Shown here piece after piece: positions 16,066 to 24,590 of a stretch of DNA of 64,000 nt. A program made the translations under genes and the position numbers. A model generated the notes under the pieces. It was given only the letters and a program-made list of their open reading frames with translations. It did no database searches and was not told the origin of the DNA. Numbering within the stretch: position 1 is the stretch's first letter; each line of letters begins with the position of its first letter. Location of the stretch: the NCBI GenBank assembly GCA_964581605.1, contig CAZOPF010000007.1:1-64000 (forward strand), given 5' to 3'. Origin of the DNA: CAADGU01 sp964581605 (GTDB lineage Bacteria; Chloroflexota; Anaerolineae; Promineifilales; Promineifilaceae).

Positions 16066-17544
16066 TCAATTCGAGCCTAAATAGGGCGCGTCAAAGTTGA
16101 AGTAGTTATAGGTGGCGCGGGAGAGATTAGCCAGCAGGGGTGAACTGACTTCCCATTCCAGCCAATCTGGTTTGTATAGAAACTGTACAATGACGTAATC
16201 ACCACCTGTCGAGAAGACAATGCCGGCATCGCCATGTGTGTCGGCAATCCAGCCATGCCGGTGAGCTACGGGGACATCTGGAGGAACGCCCTCTTGAATC
16301 AGGCTACCGATGTTGTTCTGGGTCATAAAGGCCAGGATGGTTTGACATTCATTGGCGGTGATGGTGTCCTGGAACACGGCCGTAAATACGCCACCTGCCC
16401 CCTCAGCGCAATAATATATCATGGAAAGTAGGGTGCCTATGTCTTCGGCCGTTGTCTGAATGTAAGGTGTGGGATTCGTGCGTATATCTTCGGCGGAATT
16501 GGCGGCCGTTTGCGGCCGGGGCGTGCCGGCACGTGGCTCCTCGTCATATGGCACCGTAATAAACGTATTTGTCAGGCCAAGTTTTTGCAAGGTGTTAGTC
16601 ACCTGCTGCGCACCTAAATAGGCGTCGTCTTGCCCACTTATAATTTTCAGCAGTTCATTGGTGCTGGCATTATCCTGGCTGGCAGAGAGCGTGGCCGAGA
16701 TATAACGTTGCTGTGTCAGAGTGGGAGGCTGGTCTAGCTGGCGATACAGCTCCAATACAATGGGCACTTTCAGCATGTCAATACCCGACATGGGGACTGT
16801 CTCGTTAATGACAATTTCTTTGCCCGTTTCCAAATCCATAACAAACATGCTGGCTACGCCACCATGGAGTTGTTCAAAATCTTGCAGACTATTAACCAGC
16901 AGGCGCACCAGCAGGTTTTTATCCGGGGGTGTTAATGCGCCCGGTCGTACAATCAGGTGCGATTCACGGTTGTTGGCCCGATAAAAAGTAGCTTCCACAT
17001 CGGCAAAACTGGCTTCAATGTCGGTATAAGTACCCGCTTCGCCATATTGGAAGCTGAAGTTCTGGGGCACTGGCTGGGGCGGTTGGGAGGGTTTGTCCAT
17101 GAGGGTGGCGATGTCTAGCAGTACATCGCGCAGCGCTTCCCGGTCGTGGGTAGCCACGATATTGACCGGGTGTACTTCAACAGGGCGGCCCCAGAGATAA
17201 CCCCAAAAACCAGCCCAAAAATCTTGCTGCGCCCGTTCGTAGTCGGCCTGATTGAGCATGGTTGTTAAATCTAGCTGGAATTTTGCCTGGCTGGGGCTGA
17301 TCTCAAACCGTTCAGCGCCATGATAAATAAAGACGGGGGCTTCGATAAATTGGTTGGTCAGGGCTTCGCTGGCTTGCTCTTTGGATAAGCCACCTACGTC
17401 CACGCCGGCAATATCAAGGCCGGTAGGGTAATTACTGCGCACAGTGGCGTATTGAAACAGTTTGACCAGCAGAAAGATGGCCGCAGCCACGAGCAAGGTA
17501 ACAGTAAACCATTGTCCTGCGCCAGGGGTAGATCGTCGGTTCAT
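16066..17544 (-). CDS. Paralogous beta-lactamase-like protein lacking the catalytic serine
   Basis: A 492-residue protein with the same plan as its downstream paralogue: membrane helix (residues 13-33), peptidoglycan-binding_4 motif (GVDVGGLSKEQA), then a class A beta-lactamase-like domain. In the aligned active-site motif, MSGLSILK of the paralogue is MSGIDMLK here, so the nucleophile position is Asp256 while Lys259 is kept. The KTG position reads RHG (AHRHGW). The fold is otherwise well conserved (QTTAEDIGTLLSMIYYC, HGDAGIVFS). The protein is therefore probably non-hydrolytic, perhaps a ligand-binding or regulatory partner of the Ser250 paralogue. It lies 12 bases after the Nudix gene stop and 20 bases before the next start, in one operon. 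Confidence 0.8.
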   Translation of the reverse strand: MNRRSTPGAGQWFTVTLLVAAAIFLLVKLFQYATVRSNYPTGLDIAGVDVGGLSKEQASEALTNQFIEAPVFIYHGAERFEISPSQAKFQLDLTTMLNQADYERAQQDFWAGFWGYLWGRPVEVHPVNIVATHDREALRDVLLDIATLMDKPSQPPQPVPQNFSFQYGEAGTYTDIEASFADVEATFYRANNRESHLIVRPGALTPPDKNLLVRLLVNSLQDFEQLHGGVASMFVMDLETGKEIVINETVPMSGIDMLKVPIVLELYRQLDQPPTLTQQRYISATLSASQDNASTNELLKIISGQDDAYLGAQQVTNTLQKLGLTNTFITVPYDEEPRAGTPRPQTAANSAEDIRTNPTPYIQTTAEDIGTLLSMIYYCAEGAGGVFTAVFQDTITANECQTILAFMTQNNIGSLIQEGVPPDVPVAHRHGWIADTHGDAGIVFSTGGDYVIVQFLYKPDWLEWEVSSPLLANLSRATYNYFNFDAPYLGSN

Positions 17545-17556
17545 GGCGTGAGAATG

Positions 17557-18051
17557 TTATTTCGTCTCCATTGTGGGGATGTGCATAACGGCCGTGGCAA
17601 TTGCTTCCTGTGTGATGGCGGTGAGCGGTTGTGGCAAATCGTCCGGCTCAAACCAGCGAGCTTCGATAATCTCGCTGCTCAACCTGAAAGGCTCTGTTTG
17701 GGCAAATGCCAGATATACTACCCCAATTTGGGATAGCTCAGAATTACGTTGTAACACAAGTATCTGGTCTAACACGGCCGTTAACCCCGTCTCTTCCCTT
17801 AATTCCCGCAATGCACAATCTTTGGGGTCTTCACCCCGATTCAACCAGCCGCCGGGCAAACCCCAGGGCGCATAGGGGTGGAACACATGCTTGAGCAGGA
17901 GAATTTGATATCGCTCATTCAATACCACCAGGTTAATGCCCATCAGATGTCGGGGCGTTATCAGATAAATAGCCCACACCATCAATCGCTGCATACCCGG
18001 CAATTGCATCCATCGGGCCATTCGCTGTTTCCAAAGTTGTGGAATGTGCAT
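17557..18051 (-). CDS. Nudix hydrolase
   Basis: A 164-residue Nudix-fold protein. The Nudix box runs from GGWLNRGEDP through CALRELREETGL, giving the G-x5-E-x7-REUxEExGU pattern intact, so Mg-dependent hydrolysis of a nucleoside-diphosphate-linked substrate is expected. A basic N-terminal helix (about residues 1-35) precedes the fold. The ATG at 18051 was chosen over a TTG at 18072. A TATACT (minus strand, 18063-18068) lies about 11 bases upstream, so the leader would be very short. It is the first gene of the four-gene minus-strand operon reaching 13633. Specificity cannot be assigned. Confidence 0.85.
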   Translation of the reverse strand: MHIPQLWKQRMARWMQLPGMQRLMVWAIYLITPRHLMGINLVVLNERYQILLLKHVFHPYAPWGLPGGWLNRGEDPKDCALRELREETGLTAVLDQILVLQRNSELSQIGVVYLAFAQTEPFRLSSEIIEARWFEPDDLPQPLTAITQEAIATAVMHIPTMETK

Positions 18052-18235
18052 TGCAGCCGGGCAGTATAACAAAAACGGCCGTAACTGACAGGAAGATCAA
18101 TCCGGTTCTCATGTGCTTTCGTAGTTTCATACTTTCGTGCTTTTGTATTCTTTTACTCTCATAACGCAAACACAAAATCACCAAAACACAAGAGCACTTG
18201 CCCCCTCGTTCACTTTCATTCACAATAGGCAGCCT

Positions 18236-19984
18236 ATGAAAGCCATTCTCACCCCTGAACAAGAAGAGATACTGAGCAGGGCGCGGAACACCCTGGCCCA
18301 ACTGCGTGATGTGTTGGCCGACGCTGATGCTTCTGCGCAAGATCGTTCCACCCTGGCCAACTCCATACGCCAGCTGGATGATCTGTTCTTGCTAGTGATT
18401 GCTGGCGAATTTAATGCCGGTAAGTCAGCTTTCATCAACGCCCTTCTCGGCCAGCCATTGCAAGAAGAAGGGGTAACACCTACCACCAGCCAGATTTACC
18501 TGTTGAAATTTGGCGAGCAGGTCGGGCAACTTCCCGGTCCGAAAGGAGTATGGATTAAAACTGCGCCGTTTGATCTGCTGCAAAAAATCAGCATCGTAGA
18601 CACGCCCGGCACCAACGCCATTATGCGTGAACATGAAACATTGACGGCCGAGTTCATTCCCCGCAGTGACCTGGTATTGTTCATCACCTCCGCCGACCGG
18701 CCGTTTACGGAGAGTGAGCGGGCGTTTCTGATGCAAATTCGGGATTGGGGCAAGAAGATTGTATTGGTTATCAACAAGATTGATATTTTGCCTGGCGCGG
18801 CCGAACGGGCACAGGTGATTGATTTTGTCACGCGGGCAGCTAACACGCTCATCGGTGAAATTTCCGGCCTGTTTGCCGTGTCGGCACGGCAGGCCAAAGA
18901 GGCCAAAGCGGGCAAACCGCAGTTATGGGCTGACAGCGGTTTTGAGGCGCTGGAGACTTTTATTCATGACACGTTGGATGATGACGGCCGTTTCCGCCTC
19001 AAATTGCTCAATCCTCTGGGTGTAGGGCTAAAACTGGCCCACCAACAACTAGATAGCATTGGCCGTGATCTGGATTCACTCCAAGCTGACCAGCGTTTGC
19101 TCGATGATATTCAACACCAGATGGTTTATTACGATGACGATATGCAGCGCAATTTCCAGGCACGGATGAGCGAAATTGATAACACGCTTTATTCCATGGA
19201 AAAACGGGGAAATGCCTTTTTTGACGAGATGATTCGCCTGGGCCGTATTCCTGACCTGATTCGCGCTTCAAAGGTGGAAAGCGCTTTTGAAGCGGAGGTG
19301 GTTGGCGACACCCCCCGGCAAATTGAACGGCAGGTGACGGAGTTGGTGGATTGGATGGTGGAGCAGGATTTACGGCAGTGGACGGCCGTAGCCGACCATA
19401 TGTCCCAACGCAAAGACGCACACCAAAACCGCATCGTCGGCCAGGGCGGCCCCCGCGATGGGGCATTGGCTTATGACCGTGCCCGCCTGCTCGATTCCAT
19501 CAGCACGGCCACCCACCGCGCCGTAGACAGCTATGACAAAGAGCGTGAAGCCGCCCATTTAGCCGAAGTAGCACGCACGGCCGTAGCTGGGGCCGGTATT
19601 GCCGGTGTTGCCTCTGTGGCCACGTTGGGCGCCGTCATCGCCGGTGGCCTTACTGCCTCCATGCTAGACATCACCGGCATCATTGCCGGTATCACCTTCG
19701 CCACCGTCGGCGTCCTCATCCTGCCCTCGCGCAAACGCAAAGCCAAAGCCGAGTTAGAAACCAAAATCTCCGAAATGCGCCAGCAGCTTGTCACCAGCCT
19801 CAGCGAGCAATTTGACCGCGAAATGCGGCGCGGTGCCCAACGTATCGAAGACACCATCGCCCCCTTTACCCGTTTTGTCCGTGCCGAAAATGACAAATTA
19901 ACCGGTCAGCAAACGCAACTAATCGAACTAGAAGCTCACATCATCGGTTTGCAAGCACAGCTAAAACTCAAAGCTCATGGGTAA
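18236..19984 (+). CDS. Dynamin-family GTPase
   Basis: A 582-residue bacterial dynamin-like protein. The G domain has G1 GEFNAGKS (57-64), a threonine switch in VTPTTSQ (G2), DTPG at 122-125 (G3) and NKID at 180-183 (G4). A long helical stalk follows. Near residues 470-510 a Gly/Ala-rich hydrophobic hairpin (AGAGIAGVASVATLGAVIAG...) serves as the membrane-inserting paddle, and a coiled-coil tail ends the protein. Such GTPases remodel membranes and some protect against envelope stress or phage. They often occur as pairs, but only one is present here. The ATG at 18236 was chosen because the upstream in-frame stretch is AT-rich low-complexity leader DNA. It is divergent from the Nudix operon. Confidence 0.88.
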   Translation: MKAILTPEQEEILSRARNTLAQLRDVLADADASAQDRSTLANSIRQLDDLFLLVIAGEFNAGKSAFINALLGQPLQEEGVTPTTSQIYLLKFGEQVGQLPGPKGVWIKTAPFDLLQKISIVDTPGTNAIMREHETLTAEFIPRSDLVLFITSADRPFTESERAFLMQIRDWGKKIVLVINKIDILPGAAERAQVIDFVTRAANTLIGEISGLFAVSARQAKEAKAGKPQLWADSGFEALETFIHDTLDDDGRFRLKLLNPLGVGLKLAHQQLDSIGRDLDSLQADQRLLDDIQHQMVYYDDDMQRNFQARMSEIDNTLYSMEKRGNAFFDEMIRLGRIPDLIRASKVESAFEAEVVGDTPRQIERQVTELVDWMVEQDLRQWTAVADHMSQRKDAHQNRIVGQGGPRDGALAYDRARLLDSISTATHRAVDSYDKEREAAHLAEVARTAVAGAGIAGVASVATLGAVIAGGLTASMLDITGIIAGITFATVGVLILPSRKRKAKAELETKISEMRQQLVTSLSEQFDREMRRGAQRIEDTIAPFTRFVRAENDKLTGQQTQLIELEAHIIGLQAQLKLKAHG

Positions 19985-20088
19985 AACAGTGCCGATAGTG
20001 AAAATTACTTTCTGTAAAAATTAGGTAACTATACAGCCCCCCAAAAATGGGCGGATGGGGTTACGGCCGTGCCTGTTTGCGGTAGCGG

Positions 20089-20496
20089 ATGGGGGGGCGG
20101 ATAAACGAATGGGTGGCACGGCCGTATCTGCTGGACTTCCCCTACCAACTGAGCGACTTTTCTCACCTGTCTGGCGAAGAAATCAAGGGGGAAATCTGGC
20201 TGCGGGTCTGCCTGAGTGTGTTACGTGCTATCTTTCACCCCGGTTTGTGGCACGCGCTACAGCCGCTGATCGAACTGGCTTTTGCCCTGTGGGAAAAAGA
20301 CACAGGCGTTGAATACATCCGTAGCATTCTCCGCATCTTACAACGCCGTTTTGGTTCGGTACCATCACACCTGCCTGGCCGTCTGGCCGAACTGCCAGCC
20401 ATCGCCTTAGAAGAGTTGCTCGATGAAGCGTTGATAGCCCCCTCGTATGAGGTTTTTGCAGCCCGGCTAACGGCCGTTGAAAATCCACCAAAATAA
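20089..20496 (+). pseudogene. C-terminal remnant of an Rpn-family (YhgA-like) nuclease/transposase
   Basis: A 135-residue frame whose text (PYLLDFPYQLSDFSHL, then EEIKGEIWLRVCLSVLRAIF) matches the middle and C-terminal part of Rpn/YhgA-like PD-(D/E)xK proteins as I remember them, with the typical 'GvEYIrsiLrIL' helix after it. The N-terminal nuclease half, which carries the catalytic residues, is missing: upstream is only 104 bases to the GTPase stop. No ribosome site is seen. It is best treated as a decayed gene that may or may not be translated. Confidence 0.6.
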
Positions 20497-20526
20497 GGAA
20501 CCCCCAACACAATCTCCTGCTGTGGC

Positions 20527-20748
20527 ACGGCCGTAAAAAACAGCAGTTGGAACACCAATTACGGCACCATCCAGGCCTGGAACAATCCCGGAGTATGGAC
20601 GCCAGTGGGATAAATAACTCCAGACACCGCCTGGCACGAAATCGAAATGGTCTCAGACACCGCCCATGCCACCACCAACCTGAAGATTGACGGCGTTCCG
20701 TACCCAAGCTATTTTGCCACTCTGCCACGTGCAGATTGGGGGAAATGA
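20527..20748 (+). pseudogene. Fragment of a secreted-type protein with an in-frame stop
   Basis: A single frame reads SSWNTNYGTIQAWNNPGVW, then a TAA at 20611, then continues TPDTAWHEIEMVSDTAHAT and NLKIDGVPYPSYFATLPRADWG before TGA at 20746. The coherent text on both sides of the stop shows a formerly coding region, resembling a laminin-G/concanavalin-like or BNR-type secreted domain. Neither a start nor a signal peptide remains. Together with the preceding Rpn remnant it forms a small gene graveyard. Confidence 0.6.
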
Positions 20749-20814
20749 AATCGCTGCCCGGTTTGCGGCCGCGCCTGCCAGTTGTCGGGCAGGTTCATGA
20801 ACTTGCCCTCTATA

Positions 20815-21375
20815 TTATGAAGCATTTGCCTGGTGAATGAGAATAGTGGATAGAAATTCCTCACGCAAGATGCCCATATACACGCGGTCTACAAAACGGC
20901 CGTCCAGCCACAAATGCTGCCTGAGCCGCCCCTCTTCCACAAAACCGCAGGCACGATAGCAGCGCAGGGCGCGTTCGTTTTCGCTATGCGTTTCCAACCA
21001 GACCCGGTTCAGGTTGAGGTGGTTAAAGGCATATTGCAAGAGTAGATGAATGGCGTCACGGCCGTAACCCTGCCCCCAATACCCTTTATCCCCAATTTCA
21101 ATGCTCAATTCGCAGGTGCGGTTCACCGGATCAATACTGCTCAAAGCACAATGGCCGATGTAACGGCCGTCCGCTTCAATCGCAAAGGAGACTTCTTCAT
21201 CTTTGCCTGGTTTACCGATACTTTCATCAAAATGCGCCAGTAGGCTTTCCAGTTTGGCTGGCCGGGGCGTATGCCCATCCCAAAACCACATCTCCGGGTC
21301 ATTCTCAAACTCCCATTGCTGTTCCATATCCGCCCGTATGCTGGCCCGCAACACAACCTTTTCACCTGTAAACAT
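20815..21375 (-). CDS. GNAT-family N-acetyltransferase (RimJ/RimL type)
   Basis: A 186-residue GCN5-related acetyltransferase. The acetyl-CoA-binding motif A is GDKGYWGQGYGRDAIHLLL (the Q/R-x-x-G-x-G/A loop is GQGYGR). The preceding beta-strands carry YIGHCALSSI, and the following NRVWLETHSENERALRCYRACGF is the usual motif B. This branch acetylates alpha-amino groups of ribosomal or other proteins, or small molecules. The target here is unknown. The ATG at 21375 has GAGGTGAG close upstream. The gene starts 38 bases beyond the end of tRNA-Arg on the same strand and may be cotranscribed with it. Confidence 0.88.
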   Translation of the reverse strand: MFTGEKVVLRASIRADMEQQWEFENDPEMWFWDGHTPRPAKLESLLAHFDESIGKPGKDEEVSFAIEADGRYIGHCALSSIDPVNRTCELSIEIGDKGYWGQGYGRDAIHLLLQYAFNHLNLNRVWLETHSENERALRCYRACGFVEEGRLRQHLWLDGRFVDRVYMGILREEFLSTILIHQANAS

Positions 21376-21383
21376 GAACTCAC

Positions 21384-21409
21384 CTCTGCTCACTGCTCAC
21401 TGCTCACGG
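21384..21409. repeat. Short heptamer run (CACTGCT)
   Basis: CTCTGCT, CACTGCT, CACTGCT, CACGGAA lie between the tRNA and the acetyltransferase gene: one-sided 7-bp word repeats of the same style as the larger arrays. Confidence 0.6.
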
Positions 21410-21413
21410 AAGA

Positions 21414-21485
<72 letters not shown>

Positions 21486-21574
21486 GTCAGACTATAATGG
21501 TAACGCAGGCAGGGGGGAGGTGACAAGGTGTTTTCGTGTTGCTGTGTATGGGTATTTTTGTGTTGGTGTGTTTG

Positions 21575-21654
21575 AGTGTTTTTGTGCTCATCAACCCCCT
21601 ACACCCAAGCACAAAAACACTAAATCACTAAATCACTAAATCACTAAATCACAA
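21575..21654. repeat. Inverted repeat plus ACTAAATC tandem array
   Basis: AGTGTTTTTGTGCT (21575-21588) is perfectly inverted at 21608-21621, and the right arm runs into tandem copies of the 8-mer CACTAAAT up to the start of the next gene. Same design as the other intergenic word arrays. Confidence 0.85.
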
Positions 21655-21659
21655 AACGT

Positions 21660-22085
21660 ATGACACAGAACACTCCTCAACTTCCCTTTTTTGTGTATGG
21701 CTCCCTGTTGCCGGGGCAGGCAAATGCCGGGTTGTGGGGGGAGGATGTGCTTTCCTGGCAGACGGCCGTGCTTCCCTACGGCCGCCTCTACAGCCTGGGC
21801 GACTATCCCGTTCTCATCGAAAACGGGGGCGGGCCGGTGAAAGGCATGGTCATCACCCCCCGGCCCGACGCCTATCATGCACTGCTGGCCCGGCTGGATG
21901 CACTGGAAGCGTATAACCCGGCGCAGCCAGACACCAGCGACTACTTACGGGTCGTGCGAGAAGCGATACTGGCAGATGGTACGGCCGTGCCCGCCTGGGT
22001 CTATATCGGTCAGGCTAACTTCACGCCCCATCTGCCCCTGGTACCTCATGGCGACTGGCTCGCTTACCGGGCAACAACTCTTTAA
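21660..22085 (+). CDS. Gamma-glutamylcyclotransferase-fold protein (AIG2/GGCT-like)
   Basis: A 141-residue protein of the BtrG/GGCT fold. The signature FVYGSLLPGQ near the N-terminus forms the substrate loop. A glutamate in the central part (LDALEAYNP) matches the family's general acid/base region, and an aromatic VYIG strand follows. Members cyclise gamma-glutamyl amines or peptides, but many bacterial homologues have unknown substrates. No ribosome site is visible and the ATG sits right at the end of an ACTAAATC array. Confidence 0.82.
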   Translation: MTQNTPQLPFFVYGSLLPGQANAGLWGEDVLSWQTAVLPYGRLYSLGDYPVLIENGGGPVKGMVITPRPDAYHALLARLDALEAYNPAQPDTSDYLRVVREAILADGTAVPAWVYIGQANFTPHLPLVPHGDWLAYRATTL

Positions 22086-22164
22086 CCCGCCCAACATAAT
22101 CCCCCCAAAAATCAGTTGCCTTGCCCACTAAACGTTACACCGTTTCAGAGGTATACTGGTATAA

Positions 22165-22270
22165 ACGTATAGTTGCCGGTGGCAAATGGCATGTGGCAAC
22201 TTAAGACCTGCAACCCTTCGGCAAACTCAGGGCAGGCTCTGCGACTTGCCACATGCAACTTGCTGTTCGA
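22165..22270. repeat. Inverted word array upstream of phosphofructokinase
   Basis: GCATGTGGCAA (22189-22199) is perfectly inverted as TTGCCACATGC (22246-22256), with related GTTGC/GGCAA words on both flanks. The loop contains TTCGGCAAACTCAGGGC, which resembles a 'CTTCGRCAAGCTCAGG' intergenic repeat I recall from other environmental genomes. Confidence 0.7.
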
Positions 22271-22320
22271 TTTCCCACTCCCCACTGAACATCCAACAAA
22301 GGATTAAAGTGGTAGTTAAC

Positions 22321-24567
22321 ATGAAAAAGATAGGTGTATTAACAAGCGGGGGGGATGCCCCCGGTATGAACGCGGCTGTACGGGCCGTGGTGCGGGCCGC
22401 GCTGGCAAATGGCGCATTGCCTTTTGCCATTTACGAAGGCTACCAGGGCATGGTGGAAGGCGGACACCGCATCCGCCAGATGGCCTGGCCAGATGTGGGC
22501 GGCATTTTGCACAAAGGGGGCACAGTCATTGGCACGGCGCGTTCAGAAGCGTTTCGGGAACGGCACGGCCGTCTCCAGGCAGCGGCTAATCTGCTCCAAC
22601 ATGGCATTGACAATCTGGTTGTCATTGGCGGCGATGGCAGCCTGACTGGGGCGCACCTTTTCCGCCAGGAATGGCCTGACTTGCTGGCCGAACTGGTACA
22701 CAACGACCAGATCAGCCCGGAAACGGCCGCCCAACACCAGCAGCTCACCATCATGGGGCTGGTTGGCTCTATTGACAACGACATGTGGGGGACGGACATC
22801 TCCATTGGCGCGGATACAGCCTTACGTCGTATTACCGACGCCGTAGATGCCATTTCCAGCACGGCCGCCAGCCATCAGCGCACCTTTGTGGTGGAAGTGA
22901 TGGGGCGGCGTGCCGGGTATCTGGCAATGATGAGCGCATTGGCTTCCGGCGCGGACTGGGTGCTGATCCCGGAAAATCCACCCAATCTGGACAACTGGGA
23001 AGACAAAATGTGCGCGGTGTTGAAATACGGCCGTGAAATTGGCCGCCGCGACAGCATTGTCATTGTGGCCGAAGGGGCGCAAGACCGGCGTGGCAATCGC
23101 ATCTCTTCCGAATACGTGCGCCAGGTTTTGCAAGATCGCCTCAACGAAGATGCCCGCGTGACCATCCTCGGCCATGTGCAGCGTGGTGGCTCTCCTTCCG
23201 CTTTTGACCGTAATCTGAGTACGCTCATGGGGGTGGCGGCCGTAGACCTGATTATCTCTGGCAAGGTGAATGGGCAGGCGCACCTTATTGGGTTGAAGGG
23301 CAACAAAATTGTCAATACCCCCCTGGAAGAATGTTTGCAAAAGACACGGGAAATCAATACGGCCGTAGATTCCCTGCAATTTGAGCGGGCGATGGAACTG
23401 CGCGGCGCCGGTTTCCGCGAATCTTTCCAGACGGTGCGCACCCTGGTGCGTGCCCTGCCGCACGATCCGCAGCCGGGACAGCGGGAGCTACGCATTGGCG
23501 TCTTAAATGCGGGTGCCCCTGCCCCTGGCATGAACACCGTTGTCCGCGCCGTCGTGCGCCTGGGGCTGGACAAAGGGCATAAAATGTTGGGTGTCTACAA
23601 TGGCTTTGCCGGGCTGGTCAACGATCAAATTGAAGAATTTAACTGGATGACGGTCAACGGTTGGGCTTACATTGGCGGTTCCGAATTGGGCACTAACCGG
23701 CATGTGCCGGCCAATGGCGACTTTTATGCCATTGCTCGCAACATTGAAAAACACAATATCCAGGGGTTATTGGTCATTGGCGGCTGGTCAGGTTATGAGG
23801 CGGCGCTGGAACTGTATAACCAGCGGCATCATTTCCCGGCCTTCAACATCCCCATTGTGCTGCTGCCTGCTACCATTGACAATGACCTGCCCGGTTCGGA
23901 ACTAAGCGTGGGCGCGGATACGGCCTTGAACAGCATTGTAGATGCGGTGGATAAAATTAAACAATCGGCCGTCGCCTCCCGGCGCGTCTTTGTGGTAGAG
24001 GTGATGGGGCGGCGCTGTGGCTATCTGGCACTGATGGGCGCGTTGGCTTCCGGCGCGGAACGGGTTTACCTGCATGAAGAAGGGGTCTCCATTGACAATA
24101 TGCGCGATGATGTGGCGCTGTTGAAGGAAGGATTTCGCAGTGGCAAACGGCTGGGGGTGATGATTCGCAGCGAGGGGGCCAATGACACCTATTCCACCGA
24201 TTTCATGTGTAAGTTATTGGAAGAAGAAGGGCGCAATTTGTTCACTGCCCGGCAATGTATTTTGGGCCATTTGCAGCAGGGGGGTAATCCTTCACCGTTT
24301 GACCGCATTTTGGGCACGCGGTTGGGGGCCAAATGTATTGCTTATCTGGAAGAGCAAATCGGCCAGCCAGAGCCGGAGAGCGCCTGTATTGGCCTGCAAC
24401 GCGGCTCCTACCGCTTTACTGATTTGCGTGATCTGCCTAGACTGATGGATGCGACCAACGGCCGTCCTAAAGACCAGTGGTGGCTCAATCTGCGCCCTAT
24501 CGCCCGCATGATGGCCCAACCGGCAATCGAGAAAATGGTCAATGATCAATTCTCGATTGACAATTGA
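22321..24567 (+). CDS. pfkA: Double-length ATP-dependent 6-phosphofructokinase
   Basis: A 748-residue tandem fusion of two PFK domains, about twice the usual 320-360 residues. The N half has GGDAPGMN, GGDGSLTGA (ATP/Mg loop) and GSIDNDMWGTD with the catalytic Asp. The C half repeats GAPAPGMN and ATIDNDLPGSE, but its GGDGS equivalent reads GGWSGYEAA, so nucleotide binding there is probably lost. This parallels eukaryotic PFK, in which the N half is catalytic and the C half became regulatory. The start at 22321 begins the domain precisely; a longer reading passes through repeat DNA. No ribosome site is apparent. The enzyme would phosphorylate fructose 6-phosphate in glycolysis, probably with allosteric control. 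Confidence 0.92.
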   Translation: MKKIGVLTSGGDAPGMNAAVRAVVRAALANGALPFAIYEGYQGMVEGGHRIRQMAWPDVGGILHKGGTVIGTARSEAFRERHGRLQAAANLLQHGIDNLVVIGGDGSLTGAHLFRQEWPDLLAELVHNDQISPETAAQHQQLTIMGLVGSIDNDMWGTDISIGADTALRRITDAVDAISSTAASHQRTFVVEVMGRRAGYLAMMSALASGADWVLIPENPPNLDNWEDKMCAVLKYGREIGRRDSIVIVAEGAQDRRGNRISSEYVRQVLQDRLNEDARVTILGHVQRGGSPSAFDRNLSTLMGVAAVDLIISGKVNGQAHLIGLKGNKIVNTPLEECLQKTREINTAVDSLQFERAMELRGAGFRESFQTVRTLVRALPHDPQPGQRELRIGVLNAGAPAPGMNTVVRAVVRLGLDKGHKMLGVYNGFAGLVNDQIEEFNWMTVNGWAYIGGSELGTNRHVPANGDFYAIARNIEKHNIQGLLVIGGWSGYEAALELYNQRHHFPAFNIPIVLLPATIDNDLPGSELSVGADTALNSIVDAVDKIKQSAVASRRVFVVEVMGRRCGYLALMGALASGAERVYLHEEGVSIDNMRDDVALLKEGFRSGKRLGVMIRSEGANDTYSTDFMCKLLEEEGRNLFTARQCILGHLQQGGNPSPFDRILGTRLGAKCIAYLEEQIGQPEPESACIGLQRGSYRFTDLRDLPRLMDATNGRPKDQWWLNLRPIARMMAQPAIEKMVNDQFSIDN

Positions 24568-24580
24568 TCGTTGACCATTA
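24536..24580. repeat. Inverted repeat spanning the phosphofructokinase stop
   Basis: GTCAATGATCAATT and AATTGATCGTTGAC form a 14-base inverted repeat with one mismatch around the PFK stop codon. It probably acts as a hairpin between PFK and the next gene. Confidence 0.6.
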
Positions 24581-24590
24581 ACCATTCACT

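Noticed and set aside
14483..17544. Antibiotic-resistance beta-lactamases
   Set aside because: Both have VanW-type wall domains, KTG is altered to KHG or RHG, no class A general-base Glu is evident, and one has no catalytic serine; resistance is unsupported.
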